Position numbers and translations under genes: made by a program. A stretch of 47,325 bases of DNA, from positions 1 to 47,325 of the forward strand of contig JAVBJV010000048.1 of NCBI GenBank assembly GCA_031546815.1, given 5' to 3'. The first letter of the stretch is position 1. Each line of letters starts with the position of its first letter. This stretch comes from JAVBJV01 sp031546815. Lineage in GTDB: Bacteria > Pseudomonadota > Alphaproteobacteria > Acetobacterales > Acetobacteraceae. Shown here piece by piece: positions 40,953 to 47,325 of this stretch. The notes under the pieces were generated by a model. That model was not told the origin of the DNA and did no database searches. It saw only the letters and a list, made by a program, of their open reading frames with translations.

Positions 40953-42098
40953 TCAGTCCCGTGGCACCGCCACTCCCAGCGCCAGCGTAATCCCCGCGTC
41001 GCTTGGCAGGGCGTTCTTGGGGAACAGGCGGTTTACATGCCCCATCTTGCGGCCCGGGCGGGCTTCGGCTTTGCCGTAATGGTGCGGAATAAGTCCCGGA
41101 GTCGAAATGATCTGGGGCCATATATCCATCTCTTCCGGCCCGACCAGGTTCTTCATCACCGCATCCGAATGCCGCACCGCCGGGATCAGCGGCAGGCCCG
41201 CCACGGCGCGGATATGGGCCTCGAACTGGCTCATCGCGCAGGCGTCCATTGTCCAGTGGCCCGAGTTGTGAGGGCGGGGGGCAATCTCGTTCGCCAGGAT
41301 GCGACCGTCGGCGGCCAGGAACATCTCGATGCAGAACAGTCCGACCAGATCGATCGCCTCGGCCACCTTGCGGGCGGCTTGCTGGGCGGCAGCCGCAGCG
41401 TCCGGCGGGATGCGGGCGGGGGCCAGGGTCAGGTCCAGAATACCCTTGTGATGGCGGTTCTCGACCGTGTCGAAGCAGGCAATGCTGCCATCCAGGCCGC
41501 GTGCCAGCATCACCGACAGTTCGACCGAGAAATCGATGAAACCTTCCAGGATCAATGGTTTGGGGGACAATGTAGAATAGGAAGGCGCCAAATCATCCAG
41601 CGAACGGAGCACGGCCTGCCCCTTGCCATCGTAACCCAGCCGCGTTGTCTTCAAAACACACGGGAAACCGATTGATTTTACAGCGTTTTCGAGGTCTTTC
41701 AGCGTCCGCACCTCGACCCACGGAGCGGTCTCGACACCGGCCTGATTGAGGAAAGTCTTCTCCGCAATACGGTCCTGGCTGATCCGCAGTACGTTTGGCG
41801 ACGGATGAACTGGCTTCAAAGATGCAAGAAGATCAAGGCCTTCCGCGCTGATGTTCTCGAACTCGAAGGTTACGACATCGACCTTGTCGGCAAAGGCGCG
41901 CAGTGCGGCCGGATCGTCGTAGCTGCCGAGGGTGATATCCGCCGCTACCTGTGCCGCCGGGCCGTTAGCCTCCTGCGTCAGGATATGGGTGCGATAGCCA
42001 AGCCGGGCGGCAGCCAGCGATGACATGCGCCCCAGCTGTCCACCCCCGACAATCCCAATGACCGAGTTGGGGGGAAGAGATTTAATTTGTTGGCTCAT
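40953..42098 (-). CDS. purK: 5-(carboxyamino)imidazole ribonucleotide synthase
   Basis: A 381-residue ATP-grasp enzyme of purine synthesis that converts AIR, bicarbonate and ATP to N5-CAIR. Visible: the N-terminal GIVGGGQLGRMSSLAAARLG, SQDRIAEKTFLNQAGVETAP, the ATP-grasp LKTTRLGYDGKGQAVL, and EIAPRPHNSGHWTMDACAMS near the metal and ATP site. Its start codon overlaps the purE stop by one base (TAATG), so translation is coupled. The length is normal. Confidence 0.97.
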   Translation of the reverse strand: MSQQIKSLPPNSVIGIVGGGQLGRMSSLAAARLGYRTHILTQEANGPAAQVAADITLGSYDDPAALRAFADKVDVVTFEFENISAEGLDLLASLKPVHPSPNVLRISQDRIAEKTFLNQAGVETAPWVEVRTLKDLENAVKSIGFPCVLKTTRLGYDGKGQAVLRSLDDLAPSYSTLSPKPLILEGFIDFSVELSVMLARGLDGSIACFDTVENRHHKGILDLTLAPARIPPDAAAAAQQAARKVAEAIDLVGLFCIEMFLAADGRILANEIAPRPHNSGHWTMDACAMSQFEAHIRAVAGLPLIPAVRHSDAVMKNLVGPEEMDIWPQIISTPGLIPHHYGKAEARPGRKMGHVNRLFPKNALPSDAGITLALGVAVPRD

Positions 42099-42592
42099 TA
42101 TATGTTATCTGACGGTTCAGTGGCTACTGATTCGGTTTGTGCCTGTCGCCATGCGTCCAGCCGGGCCGCCAGGGCAGTATCGTTTCCGGCCAGAATGGCG
42201 GCGCCCAGCAGCGCGGCGTTGATTGCCCCGGCCTTGCCGATGGCCAGCGTCCCCACCGGGATACCGGCCGGCATCTGGACGATCGACAGCAGGCTGTCCA
42301 TCCCCTTCAGCGCATGGGATTCCACCGGTACGCCCAGCACCGGCAGCGGCGTGAAGGCGGCGCACATGCCGGGTAGATGGGCAGCCCCGCCAGCGCCTGC
42401 GATAATCAGCTTCAGGCCGCGATCCCGGGCGGTCTTGGCATATTCGGCCAGCCGGTCGGGGGTGCGGTGCGCGGATACGATCCGGCTCTCGAACGGGATG
42501 TCCAGCTTCTTCAAGGTGTCGGCGGCGTGGCCCATGGTGGCCCAGTCGGACTGGGAACCCATGATGAGGCCGATCAGCGGGCGTGATGTCAT
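42098..42592 (-). CDS. purE: N5-CAIR mutase (class I PurE)
   Basis: A 164-residue class I PurE that converts N5-CAIR to CAIR. It has the phosphate-binding GLIMGSQSDWATMGHAADTL, SAHRTPDRLAEYAK with the catalytic His, IAGAGGAAHLPGMCAAFTPL, and the GVPVES segment. Its start overlaps the upstream DUF465 stop (ATGA) and its stop overlaps the purK start, giving a tightly coupled DUF465-purE-purK operon. Confidence 0.97.
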   Translation of the reverse strand: MTSRPLIGLIMGSQSDWATMGHAADTLKKLDIPFESRIVSAHRTPDRLAEYAKTARDRGLKLIIAGAGGAAHLPGMCAAFTPLPVLGVPVESHALKGMDSLLSIVQMPAGIPVGTLAIGKAGAINAALLGAAILAGNDTALAARLDAWRQAQTESVATEPSDNI

Positions 42593-42792
42593 GCGATAAT
42601 GTCCGGCAGCAACCGGCTTTCCAGCCAGGCCACTTCATCCTTCAGTTTCAGTTTGCGCTTCTTCAGCCGCTGGATCTGCAGCAGATCGACAGGTGTCATG
42701 TGGGTCAGGCGGTCGACTACCGTATCCAGATCGCGGTGTTCGCTGCGTAACTCGTTCAATCGGCGTAGCAATGTGTCCCGGTCGGTCAGCAT
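42589..42792 (-). CDS. DUF465 (YdcH-like) protein, purE-linked
   Basis: A 67-residue helical-hairpin protein of the DUF465/YdcH family: LLRRLNELRSEHRDLDTVVD, then LQIQRLKKRKLKLKDEVAWL, the conserved Leu/Lys pattern. No function is known. It is the first gene of the purine operon and overlaps purE by 4 bp (ATGA). A second DUF465 gene lies head-to-head 155 bp away. Confidence 0.9.
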   Translation of the reverse strand: MLTDRDTLLRRLNELRSEHRDLDTVVDRLTHMTPVDLLQIQRLKKRKLKLKDEVAWLESRLLPDIIA

Positions 42793-42947
42793 CGCGGTTC
42801 AGGTCTCACCTTGTGATAGGGTGCCGAGAAAGGTTTTAGCCCAGATTGTATTCTGTGCCAGCCTCTAAGATGCGTCCGCGAATAATAGTGGCTTCGGCCC
42901 CAAGGCGGCGCTACACTTCCCGTGCTGGTAGCCTAATAGGAGATGTC

Positions 42948-43118
42948 ATGAGTGTGGAAGCGCGCATCGAAACCCTTAAGGAACGGCATGCCGGGCTGGA
43001 CGCCCGCATCACTGCCGAAGAGCAACGCCCCCGTCCTGACGAGGACATTCTGACGAAACTCAAACTCGAAAAACTGCATCTGAAAGAAGAAATGGTCCGC
43101 CTGTCCGAGATGGCATAG
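42948..43118 (+). CDS. DUF465 (YdcH-like) protein, second copy
   Basis: A 56-residue DUF465 protein: MSVEARIETLKERHAGLDAR, with KLKLEKLHLKEEMVRL at the end. ATG 42948 is preceded by a strong AGGAG site (42938-42943); a longer frame from 42846 is not supported. It is divergent from the purE-linked DUF465 gene and followed by a terminator. Confidence 0.9.
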   Translation: MSVEARIETLKERHAGLDARITAEEQRPRPDEDILTKLKLEKLHLKEEMVRLSEMA

Positions 43119-43142
43119 ACCTGCTTCTACATGCCTTAAACG

Positions 43143-43174
43143 AAAACTGCCCGGTTGATGCCGGGCAGTTTTTT
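43143..43174. terminator. Bidirectional terminator
   Basis: A perfect 12-bp stem (43143-43154 with 43161-43172), 6-nt loop, followed by TTTTTT on the plus strand and preceded by AAAA. It lies between the second DUF465 gene and the convergent DUF1013 gene. Confidence 0.95.
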
Positions 43175-43179
43175 GCGTT

Positions 43180-43758
43180 TCAGTTGGCGGAGTCGTTGTC
43201 GCTTGGCTGCGGAACGGGGACGGTCTTGCCCTCGCGTTCCAGCTTTTCGTTGGCCTGTTCGACCATGTAATTCAGGTCCGACTGGGTGCACAAGCCTAGG
43301 ATCACCGGGTCGCGCGGCTTGATGTTGGCGCTGTTCCAGTGGGTCTTGTCGCGGACTTTGTGGATGGTGTCCTTGGTCGTGCCCAGCAGTTTGCCCAGCT
43401 GCAGTTCCGACAGCTGCGGGTAGTTGCGCAGGACCCAGGCAATCGCGTCCGGACGGTCGTTACGCTTCGAGACTGGTGTATAGCGTGCACCCTTGGACCG
43501 TTTCGGCATCGGGATGGCGGTTTCGGCCATACGCAGACGCGCGGTGCGGTCGGCTTCGCAGCGCTTGATTTCGCTGTTGGTCAGCTGGTTGTTGGCAACC
43601 GGATCGTAGCCCACGATGCCTTGCGCGACTTCGCCATCGGCAATGGCCTGCACTTCAAGCGGGTGCATCCCGACGAAAGCGGCGATCTGCTCAAACGTCA
43701 GCGCGGTGCGGTCGATCAGCCATACGGCTGTGGCTTTGGGCATCAAAGGTATAGTCAT
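43180..43758 (-). CDS. DUF1013 family protein (TrcR-like regulator)
   Basis: A 192-residue DUF1013 protein, conserved across alphaproteobacteria. It contains helix-turn-helix-like segments: LTFEQIAAFVGMHPLEVQAI at the start and SELQLGKLLGTTKDTIHKVR in the second half, plus KARYTPVSKR-like (GARYTPVSKRNDRPDAIAWV) in the middle. A Caulobacter member, TrcR, has been described as a cell-cycle-linked transcription regulator; I recall this only generally. ATG 43758, with a GGAAGG site, was chosen; a frame reaching 43971 overlaps the divergent DUF1192 gene. Confidence 0.88.
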   Translation of the reverse strand: MTIPLMPKATAVWLIDRTALTFEQIAAFVGMHPLEVQAIADGEVAQGIVGYDPVANNQLTNSEIKRCEADRTARLRMAETAIPMPKRSKGARYTPVSKRNDRPDAIAWVLRNYPQLSELQLGKLLGTTKDTIHKVRDKTHWNSANIKPRDPVILGLCTQSDLNYMVEQANEKLEREGKTVPVPQPSDNDSAN

Positions 43759-43931
43759 GCGTCGGGAACCTTCCATCCGGCGGGTCACTTGGCCCGAGGG
43801 GGGCTGTTGGATATGCGCGGCGCAACCTGTCGGGTCAAGACAGAAGGGCGGAAAATCTGGAAAGATTGTGCTATGAGGACAAGTTATGCACAGATACCGT
43901 CTGGAACGCCCTCTTGGTGCAGGAGTATCAT

Positions 43932-44126
43932 ATGAACGATAACGACGATCTACCGAAACGCCCTGCGCCACTGGTCGCCAAACCTGTGCTGGACCGGATG
44001 GATGTGGACGACCTGCACGCTTATATCGCCGCCCTGAAGGGCGAAATCATGCGGGCCGAAGTCGCCATTACCAACAAACAGGGCCACCGCCAGGCAGCCG
44101 AGGCGTTTTTCAAGATCCCGGAATAG
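43932..44126 (+). CDS. DUF1192 family small protein
   Basis: A 64-residue protein matching the alphaproteobacterial DUF1192 family: LDRMDVDDLHAYIAALKGEI, then ARAEV-type helix (MRAEVAITNKQGHRQAAEAF). Function unknown. ATG 43932 has a good AGGAG site at 43921. It is divergent from DUF1013 (173-bp gap); the PAP2 gene follows 37 bp downstream. Confidence 0.9.
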   Translation: MNDNDDLPKRPAPLVAKPVLDRMDVDDLHAYIAALKGEIMRAEVAITNKQGHRQAAEAFFKIPE

Positions 44127-44163
44127 GCGTAGAGGGACAGGGGTCGATCCGGAAAGGCTCCTC

Positions 44164-44874
44164 ATGCTGTCCCATGCTACGCGCCTGATATCTGTATTGC
44201 GCCTGAACGAGGTCGGCCCGCTGGTCGCGTTCGGGATCTTCAGCCTGTGTGCCTGGGTATTTTTCGGCCTGGCCGGAGAAGTGGCCGAGGGCGATACCAT
44301 GCGGGCGGACCGCGCCCTGTTGTTGGCGCTGCGCAACCAGGCCGATATCACCCAGCCGCTGGGCCCCGCGTGGGTGCAGGAAATGATGCGCGATTTCACC
44401 GCGCTGGGTGGCGTGGCGGTGCTGACGCTGATTGCCGCGATGCTGATCCTGTATTTTGCCATGGCGGGTCGGTATCGCTCGGCGCTGTTCGTGCTGTGCA
44501 CGATTGGCGGGGCGCTGGTGCTGTCCAGCCTGCTGAAAATGGGGTTCGACCGGGCGCGCCCGGATCTGGTGCCGCACGGGTCGCATATCTACACATCCAG
44601 CTTCCCCAGCGGGCATTCGCTGCTGTCAGCGGTGACGTATCTGACCTGCGGCGTGCTGTTCGGGCGGATGCACCGCCGACGGCGGATGCGGGTGTTTGCC
44701 GTGGTGATGGCCATCCTGCTGACATTCTGGGTGGGGGTAAGCCGCGTTTATCTGGGCGTGCACTGGCCCAGCGATGTGCTGGCCGGGTGGTGCATCGGGG
44801 CGGCGTGGACTGCGTTGTGCGTGTATGTCGCGCTGTTGCCGCGGAGGAAAGCAGCGCAGATTCCAGGGGAGTGA
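44164..44874 (+). CDS. PAP2-family membrane phosphatase
   Basis: A 236-residue integral membrane protein with about six helices and the three PAP2 signature parts: KMGFDRARPDL, SSFPSGHSLLSAVTY (catalytic His region), and SRVYLGVHWPSDVLAG. It probably acts on undecaprenyl pyrophosphate or lipid phosphates at the outer face of the inner membrane. It is convergent with hsp20; a hairpin with U-tract for hsp20 lies between them. Confidence 0.92.
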   Translation: MLSHATRLISVLRLNEVGPLVAFGIFSLCAWVFFGLAGEVAEGDTMRADRALLLALRNQADITQPLGPAWVQEMMRDFTALGGVAVLTLIAAMLILYFAMAGRYRSALFVLCTIGGALVLSSLLKMGFDRARPDLVPHGSHIYTSSFPSGHSLLSAVTYLTCGVLFGRMHRRRRMRVFAVVMAILLTFWVGVSRVYLGVHWPSDVLAGWCIGAAWTALCVYVALLPRRKAAQIPGE

Positions 44875-44878
44875 CACG

Positions 44879-44908
44879 AAAACGCCGCGCCCCTTTCAGG
44901 ACGCGGCG
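44879..44908 (-). terminator. Terminator of hsp20
   Basis: On the minus strand, a 7-bp GC stem (CGCCGCG / CGCGGCG, at 44902-44908 and 44883-44889) is followed by TTTT, 28 bp past the hsp20 stop. Confidence 0.7.
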
Positions 44909-44935
44909 CTGCAGCATTTTAGCCGCCTGATGGGA

Positions 44936-45394
44936 TCAGGCCGCCGCAATCGTTGCCGGAGCAACGCCCTGCGGTGCGGCGCCAATGGCAATCCGGCGCG
45001 GCTTCAGCGTTTCGGGAACTTCCCGGCGCAACCCGACATGCAGCAGGCCATGTTCCAGCTTGGCGTCTTCCACGACCAGATGGTCGGCCAGCACGAAACG
45101 GCGTTCGAACGCGCGGCCAGCAATTCCGCGATGCAGGTAATGCACGTTCTCGGTCGGCTCTTTCGCCTTGCCCGAGATCAACAATGTGTCGTTCTGCACG
45201 CTCAGCTCCAGATCGGCTTCGCTAAAACCGGCCACGGCTAGCGTCAGTCGATAGGAGTCTTCGCCGGTGCGTTCGATGTTATAGGGGGGATAGGCAACAT
45301 TCGCCTGCGTCTGCTGCGCGTTGTCCATCAGGTTGGCAACACGGTCGAAACCGATGGCGGAACGGAGAAGGGGCGAAAAATCAAAGGCGTTCAT
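44936..45394 (-). CDS. Small heat-shock protein Hsp20 (alpha-crystallin family)
   Basis: A 152-residue IbpA-like holdase chaperone. The N-terminus MNAFDFSPLLRSAIGFDRVA is typical of class A bacterial small Hsps. The alpha-crystallin domain (about 36-135) shows YNIERTGEDSYRLTLAVAGF, ELSVQNDTLLISGKA and HRGIAGRAFERRFVLADHL. A C-terminal IxI motif (RRIAIG) allows oligomerisation. ATG 45394 is preceded by AGGAGG; the upstream frame to 45538 overlaps the promoter and leader. The leader shows a sigma-32-like promoter and a ROSE-type thermometer motif, so control is expected at both transcription and translation. Confidence 0.95.
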   Translation of the reverse strand: MNAFDFSPLLRSAIGFDRVANLMDNAQQTQANVAYPPYNIERTGEDSYRLTLAVAGFSEADLELSVQNDTLLISGKAKEPTENVHYLHRGIAGRAFERRFVLADHLVVEDAKLEHGLLHVGLRREVPETLKPRRIAIGAAPQGVAPATIAAA

Positions 45395-45401
45395 GTCTGA
45401 A

Positions 45402-45480
45402 CCTCCTGCAACAGCAAGGTTGATATAAACCGGACCACCTGATGGTGCCTCCGGGACGTGTGCCGGAACCCCGAATGGGC
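45402..45480 (-). promoter_or_regulatory. ROSE-like RNA thermometer in the hsp20 leader
   Basis: In the mRNA, UUGCU (45417-45413) is followed after a 5-nt loop by AGGAGG (45407-45402), the ribosome site 7 nt before AUG. U(U/C)GCU facing AGGA is the diagnostic 3' hairpin of ROSE thermometers. Further stems lie upstream: CACC/GGTG (45436-45447) and CCGG/CCGG (45451-45466). The leader, about 90 nt from the predicted start, has the usual ROSE length. Confidence 0.6.
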
Positions 45481-45495
45481 ATCCCGACATCCCGG

Positions 45496-45524
45496 ATATG
45501 GAAAACGCCGCCCCTGGTTTCAAG
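45496..45524 (-). promoter_or_regulatory. Sigma-32-type heat-shock promoter of hsp20
   Basis: On the minus strand, CTTGAAA (45518-45524) and TCCATAT (45496-45502) are 15 bp apart, close to the heat-shock consensus CTTGAAA and CCCATNT. The -35 lies mostly in the loop of the rpmE terminator hairpin, and the spacer runs through its distal arm. Confidence 0.6.
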
Positions 45525-45536
45525 GGCGGCGTTTTC
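45501..45536 (-). terminator. Terminator of rpmE
   Basis: A perfect 13-bp stem GAAAACGCCGCCC (45501-45513) with 45524-45536 and a 10-nt loop, 24 bp past the rpmE stop on the minus strand. A/T tracts form the stem base on both sides. It overlaps the hsp20 promoter. Confidence 0.88.
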
Positions 45537-45560
45537 AAAAAAATCGTAGCAGGCCGAAGA

Positions 45561-45788
45561 TTACTTCTTCACGCCGCCGAAGCTGCCGAAGCGCTTGCTG
45601 AACTTCGCGATCTGGCCGCCCGTGTCCATCAGACGCTGCACGCCCGTCCACGCCGGATGCGACTTGGGGTCGATGTCGAGGCGCATCGTGTCGCCCGGCT
45701 TGCCCCAGCAGCTGCGGGTCTTGAATTCGGTGCCGTCGGTCATGACGACGTTGATTTCGTGGTAGTCCGGATGGATATCGGCCTTCAT
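45561..45788 (-). CDS. rpmE: Ribosomal protein bL31, zinc-free type
   Basis: A 75-residue bL31: MKADIHPDYHEINVVMTDGT, SHPAWTG and the C-terminal GQIAKFSKRFG. Only one cysteine (SCWGKPGD) is present, so the zinc-binding CxxC is missing, and this is the C-minus form usual in alphaproteobacteria. It is monocistronic, with its own terminator. Confidence 0.96.
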   Translation of the reverse strand: MKADIHPDYHEINVVMTDGTEFKTRSCWGKPGDTMRLDIDPKSHPAWTGVQRLMDTGGQIAKFSKRFGSFGGVKK

Positions 45789-45876
45789 GGCGCGTGGCTC
45801 CTATGGGTAACCTGCCGATCCCGACCGGCAGGCAGAAACGAGGCCTATAGCGGGGCGGGCGACCGCAGGCAAGGTC

Positions 45877-46329
45877 TTAGAGGATGCTCCAGAAATACAG
45901 ATCTTTCCCGGCGTTTTGGGCGGTTTGCGCCAGTGCCTGAAGGTCGCGGATTACCGGCAGCAGGTCGGCGGGCTGGCAGTCCAGTTCCTCGGTCTCGGCC
46001 CAGATGGCGGCGGCGTTGCCCTGCGCCGCGGTATCCATCGCCACCAGATACGTGGCGAAGGCGGGCGGCAGGCGGCAGAGCTGGGTGTCTTCCTCCAGCC
46101 CCGGGGTCGGGACGTGTTCAAGGTCGTAGGCGCCGTCCTCGTATTCCGGTGAGTCGGGATCGACCCCATCCAGAATTGCCCAGAGCAAGCTGAATTCCAG
46201 ATCGGTCAGCCCTTTGAAGCTTTTATGCGGCCAGGCAGCGGTCGTCGCCCGGTCCTGTGCCAGATCGGCCTGCGCATAGCCAAGCGCTTCCGATGCCGAT
46301 GCCACAAAGATATCCGCAATGATGCTCAC
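45877..46329 (-). CDS. Conserved acidic protein, unknown function
   Basis: A 150-residue acidic soluble protein: VSIIADIFVASASEALGYAQ at the start, then SFKGLTDLEFSLLWAILDGV, QLCRLPPAFATYLVAMD, and KDLYFWSIL at the end. No family recognised. The start is most likely GTG 46329, directly next to the livF stop (46331); a TTG 10 codons upstream is possible. It is probably cotranscribed with the ABC transporter genes. Confidence 0.7.
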   Translation of the reverse strand: MSIIADIFVASASEALGYAQADLAQDRATTAAWPHKSFKGLTDLEFSLLWAILDGVDPDSPEYEDGAYDLEHVPTPGLEEDTQLCRLPPAFATYLVAMDTAAQGNAAAIWAETEELDCQPADLLPVIRDLQALAQTAQNAGKDLYFWSIL

Positions 46330-46330
46330 G

Positions 46331-46987
46331 TCAGGTGCTTTCGATTTCGCCGCGTTCAATCACATAGGTGCGCTCGACCAGCGGTTCCAGCAGGGCCGGG
46401 TTGCTCTCGGTGATCAGGATCGCCAGATCCGGTTCAGCCTCGCGCAGGCGCTTCAACGTGTCCGCATAGCGCAGCGCCAGGGCAGGGGCCAGCCCCTGGA
46501 ATGGCTCGTCCAGAATGACCAGCCGTGTGCCCACCATCAGTGCGCGGCCCAGCGCTACCATCTTGCCCTGACCGCCCGACAGGCCCGCCGCCTTGCGTGG
46601 GGCCAGCGCCACCAGTTCGGGCAGGATGTCGAACACCTTGTCCAGACGACGTTTGCGTTCCGTTGCGTCCAGCCCCAGCACGTCGGCGGGCAGCAGCATG
46701 TTTTCCTGCACGGTGAAGCGGCCGAACAGGCAGCGTTCTTCCGGCGCGTAGCCGATGCCCAGCTTTGTGCGCCGATGCGCCGGCACATCCGCCATGGATT
46801 TCCCATCCAGCATGATGGTCCCGGCCCGCAGCGGTGCCAGACCCATTATGGCACGCAGAGTGGTGGTCTTGCCCGCGCCGTTCCGCCCGATCAGCGCCAC
46901 GCGCGCGCCCTGTGTGACCGACATGGAAACGCCGCGCACCACACGCGAACCGGCAATGGCGACGTCGATGCCCGAGATCTCAAGCAT
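46331..46987 (-). CDS. livF: Branched-chain-type ABC transporter ATP-binding protein (LivF-like)
   Basis: A 218-residue ATPase. It has Walker A IGRNGAGKTT, the Q-loop region GYAPEERCLFGRFTV, the C-loop LSGGQGKMVALGRALM, Walker B LVILDEPFQGLAP and a switch ITESNP in place of the usual His. LivF-type subunits energise import of branched-chain amino acids, urea or amides; the substrate is open because the binding and membrane subunits lie outside the window. ATG 46987 overlaps the end of the LivG-like gene by 8 bp. Confidence 0.9.
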   Translation of the reverse strand: MLEISGIDVAIAGSRVVRGVSMSVTQGARVALIGRNGAGKTTTLRAIMGLAPLRAGTIMLDGKSMADVPAHRRTKLGIGYAPEERCLFGRFTVQENMLLPADVLGLDATERKRRLDKVFDILPELVALAPRKAAGLSGGQGKMVALGRALMVGTRLVILDEPFQGLAPALALRYADTLKRLREAEPDLAILITESNPALLEPLVERTYVIERGEIEST

Positions 46988-47325
46988 GGAGAGCTTCTCC
47001 TTTAACAGGCGCAATCCCGATCACGTTGTGCTGCACCTCGGGGTCGTTCAGCACGACATCGGGGACATCGAGACCGGCGATCTTTCCCTGGCTCCAGACG
47101 GCGACGCGGTCGGCAAAACGCGACACCACATCCATGTCGTGCTCGACGAACACAGCGGTGACGTTCTCGGCCCGCAGCGCGCGGACCAACGTTTCCACCA
47201 TGCCCATCTTGTCGGCGCTGGCCACGCTGCTGGTGGGTTCGTCCATCAGCAGCAGGCGTGGCTTCAGGGCGACCGCCATGGCGATGTCAGTCAGCTTGCG
47301 GGTGCCTTCGTTCAGTGCGTCGGCA
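46980..47325 (-). CDS. livG: Branched-chain-type ABC transporter ATP-binding protein (LivG-like), C-terminal part
   Basis: The frame runs to the window edge, so only the C-terminal ~115 residues are seen. It begins ADALNEGTRKLTDIAMAVAL, where LNEGT is a C-loop variant in place of LSxGxQ; then Walker B PRLLLMDEPTSS and the switch His region VFVEHDMDVVSRFADRV. It overlaps livF by 8 bp. Because the start is missing, the length and Walker A cannot be checked. Confidence 0.85.
   Translation of the reverse strand, partial: ADALNEGTRKLTDIAMAVALKPRLLLMDEPTSSVASADKMGMVETLVRALRAENVTAVFVEHDMDVVSRFADRVAVWSQGKIAGLDVPDVVLNDPEVQHNVIGIAPVKGEALHA

Overview
The window is about 47 kb of GC-rich, gene-dense chromosome from an alphaproteobacterium. 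Order Rhodospirillales is most likely, and Acetobacteraceae is plausible. The placement rests on alphaproteobacterial small families (DUF1491, DUF1192, DUF1013, two DUF465 proteins), the glyS-ppdK pair, the divergent ygfZ / dihydroorotase pair, and G/C-rich intergenic stem-loops. I see no tRNA, rRNA, insertion sequence, integrase, prophage or CRISPR array. Taxonomy is inferred from gene content, not from a search.

Layout. 0-5.7 kb: 3' end of glyS, ppdK, a 550-bp gene-free stretch packed with inverted repeats, then a RhlE-type DEAD-box helicase. 5.8-9.5 kb: a beta-helix repeat protein and ygfZ on the minus strand, a plus-strand dihydroorotase, and a small lipoprotein. 9.7-13.5 kb: the conserved yfgM-bamB-der cluster, meeting a DUF188 protein. 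13.6-16.2 kb: amidase plus M20 peptidase. 16.2-22.0 kb: a 1447-residue DUF4011-helicase-nuclease-DUF3320 protein (Hhe-like defence candidate) downstream of a bifunctional mannose-1-phosphate guanylyltransferase. 22.3-26.6 kb: tctBA permease genes without tctC, divergent from an M20D amidohydrolase and a creatininase-fold protein. 26.6-31.4 kb: small conserved proteins and two tandem OmpA-family genes. 31.6-35.7 kb: icd, a small membrane-anchored protein, and a 664-residue DUF2075 ATPase with an N-terminal PD-(D/E)XK-like domain (second defence candidate). 35.7-40.4 kb: hydrolase, PfkB kinase, and a piuC-fiu type iron module. 40.7-43.8 kb: DUF465-purE-purK, a small orphan gene, a second DUF465 and DUF1013. 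43.9-47.3 kb: DUF1192, PAP2 phosphatase, Hsp20, rpmE, an unknown, and two Liv-type ABC ATPases running off the end.

The most interesting non-coding signals are these. (1) A long palindromic element of about 120-150 bp occurs twice, after ppdK and after the dihydroorotase gene; its outer arms differ between copies but remain self-complementary in each. (2) The hsp20 leader combines a sigma-32-like promoter, whose -35 element lies in the loop of the rpmE terminator hairpin, with a ROSE-type RNA-thermometer motif that could mask the Shine-Dalgarno sequence. (3) Two overlapping dyads lie upstream of the TonB receptor. (4) G8 and G9 tracts lie upstream of two surface-related genes. The two helicase/nuclease genes are the best candidates for less-described systems; both are single-gene loci embedded in metabolic genes rather than in an obvious defence island.
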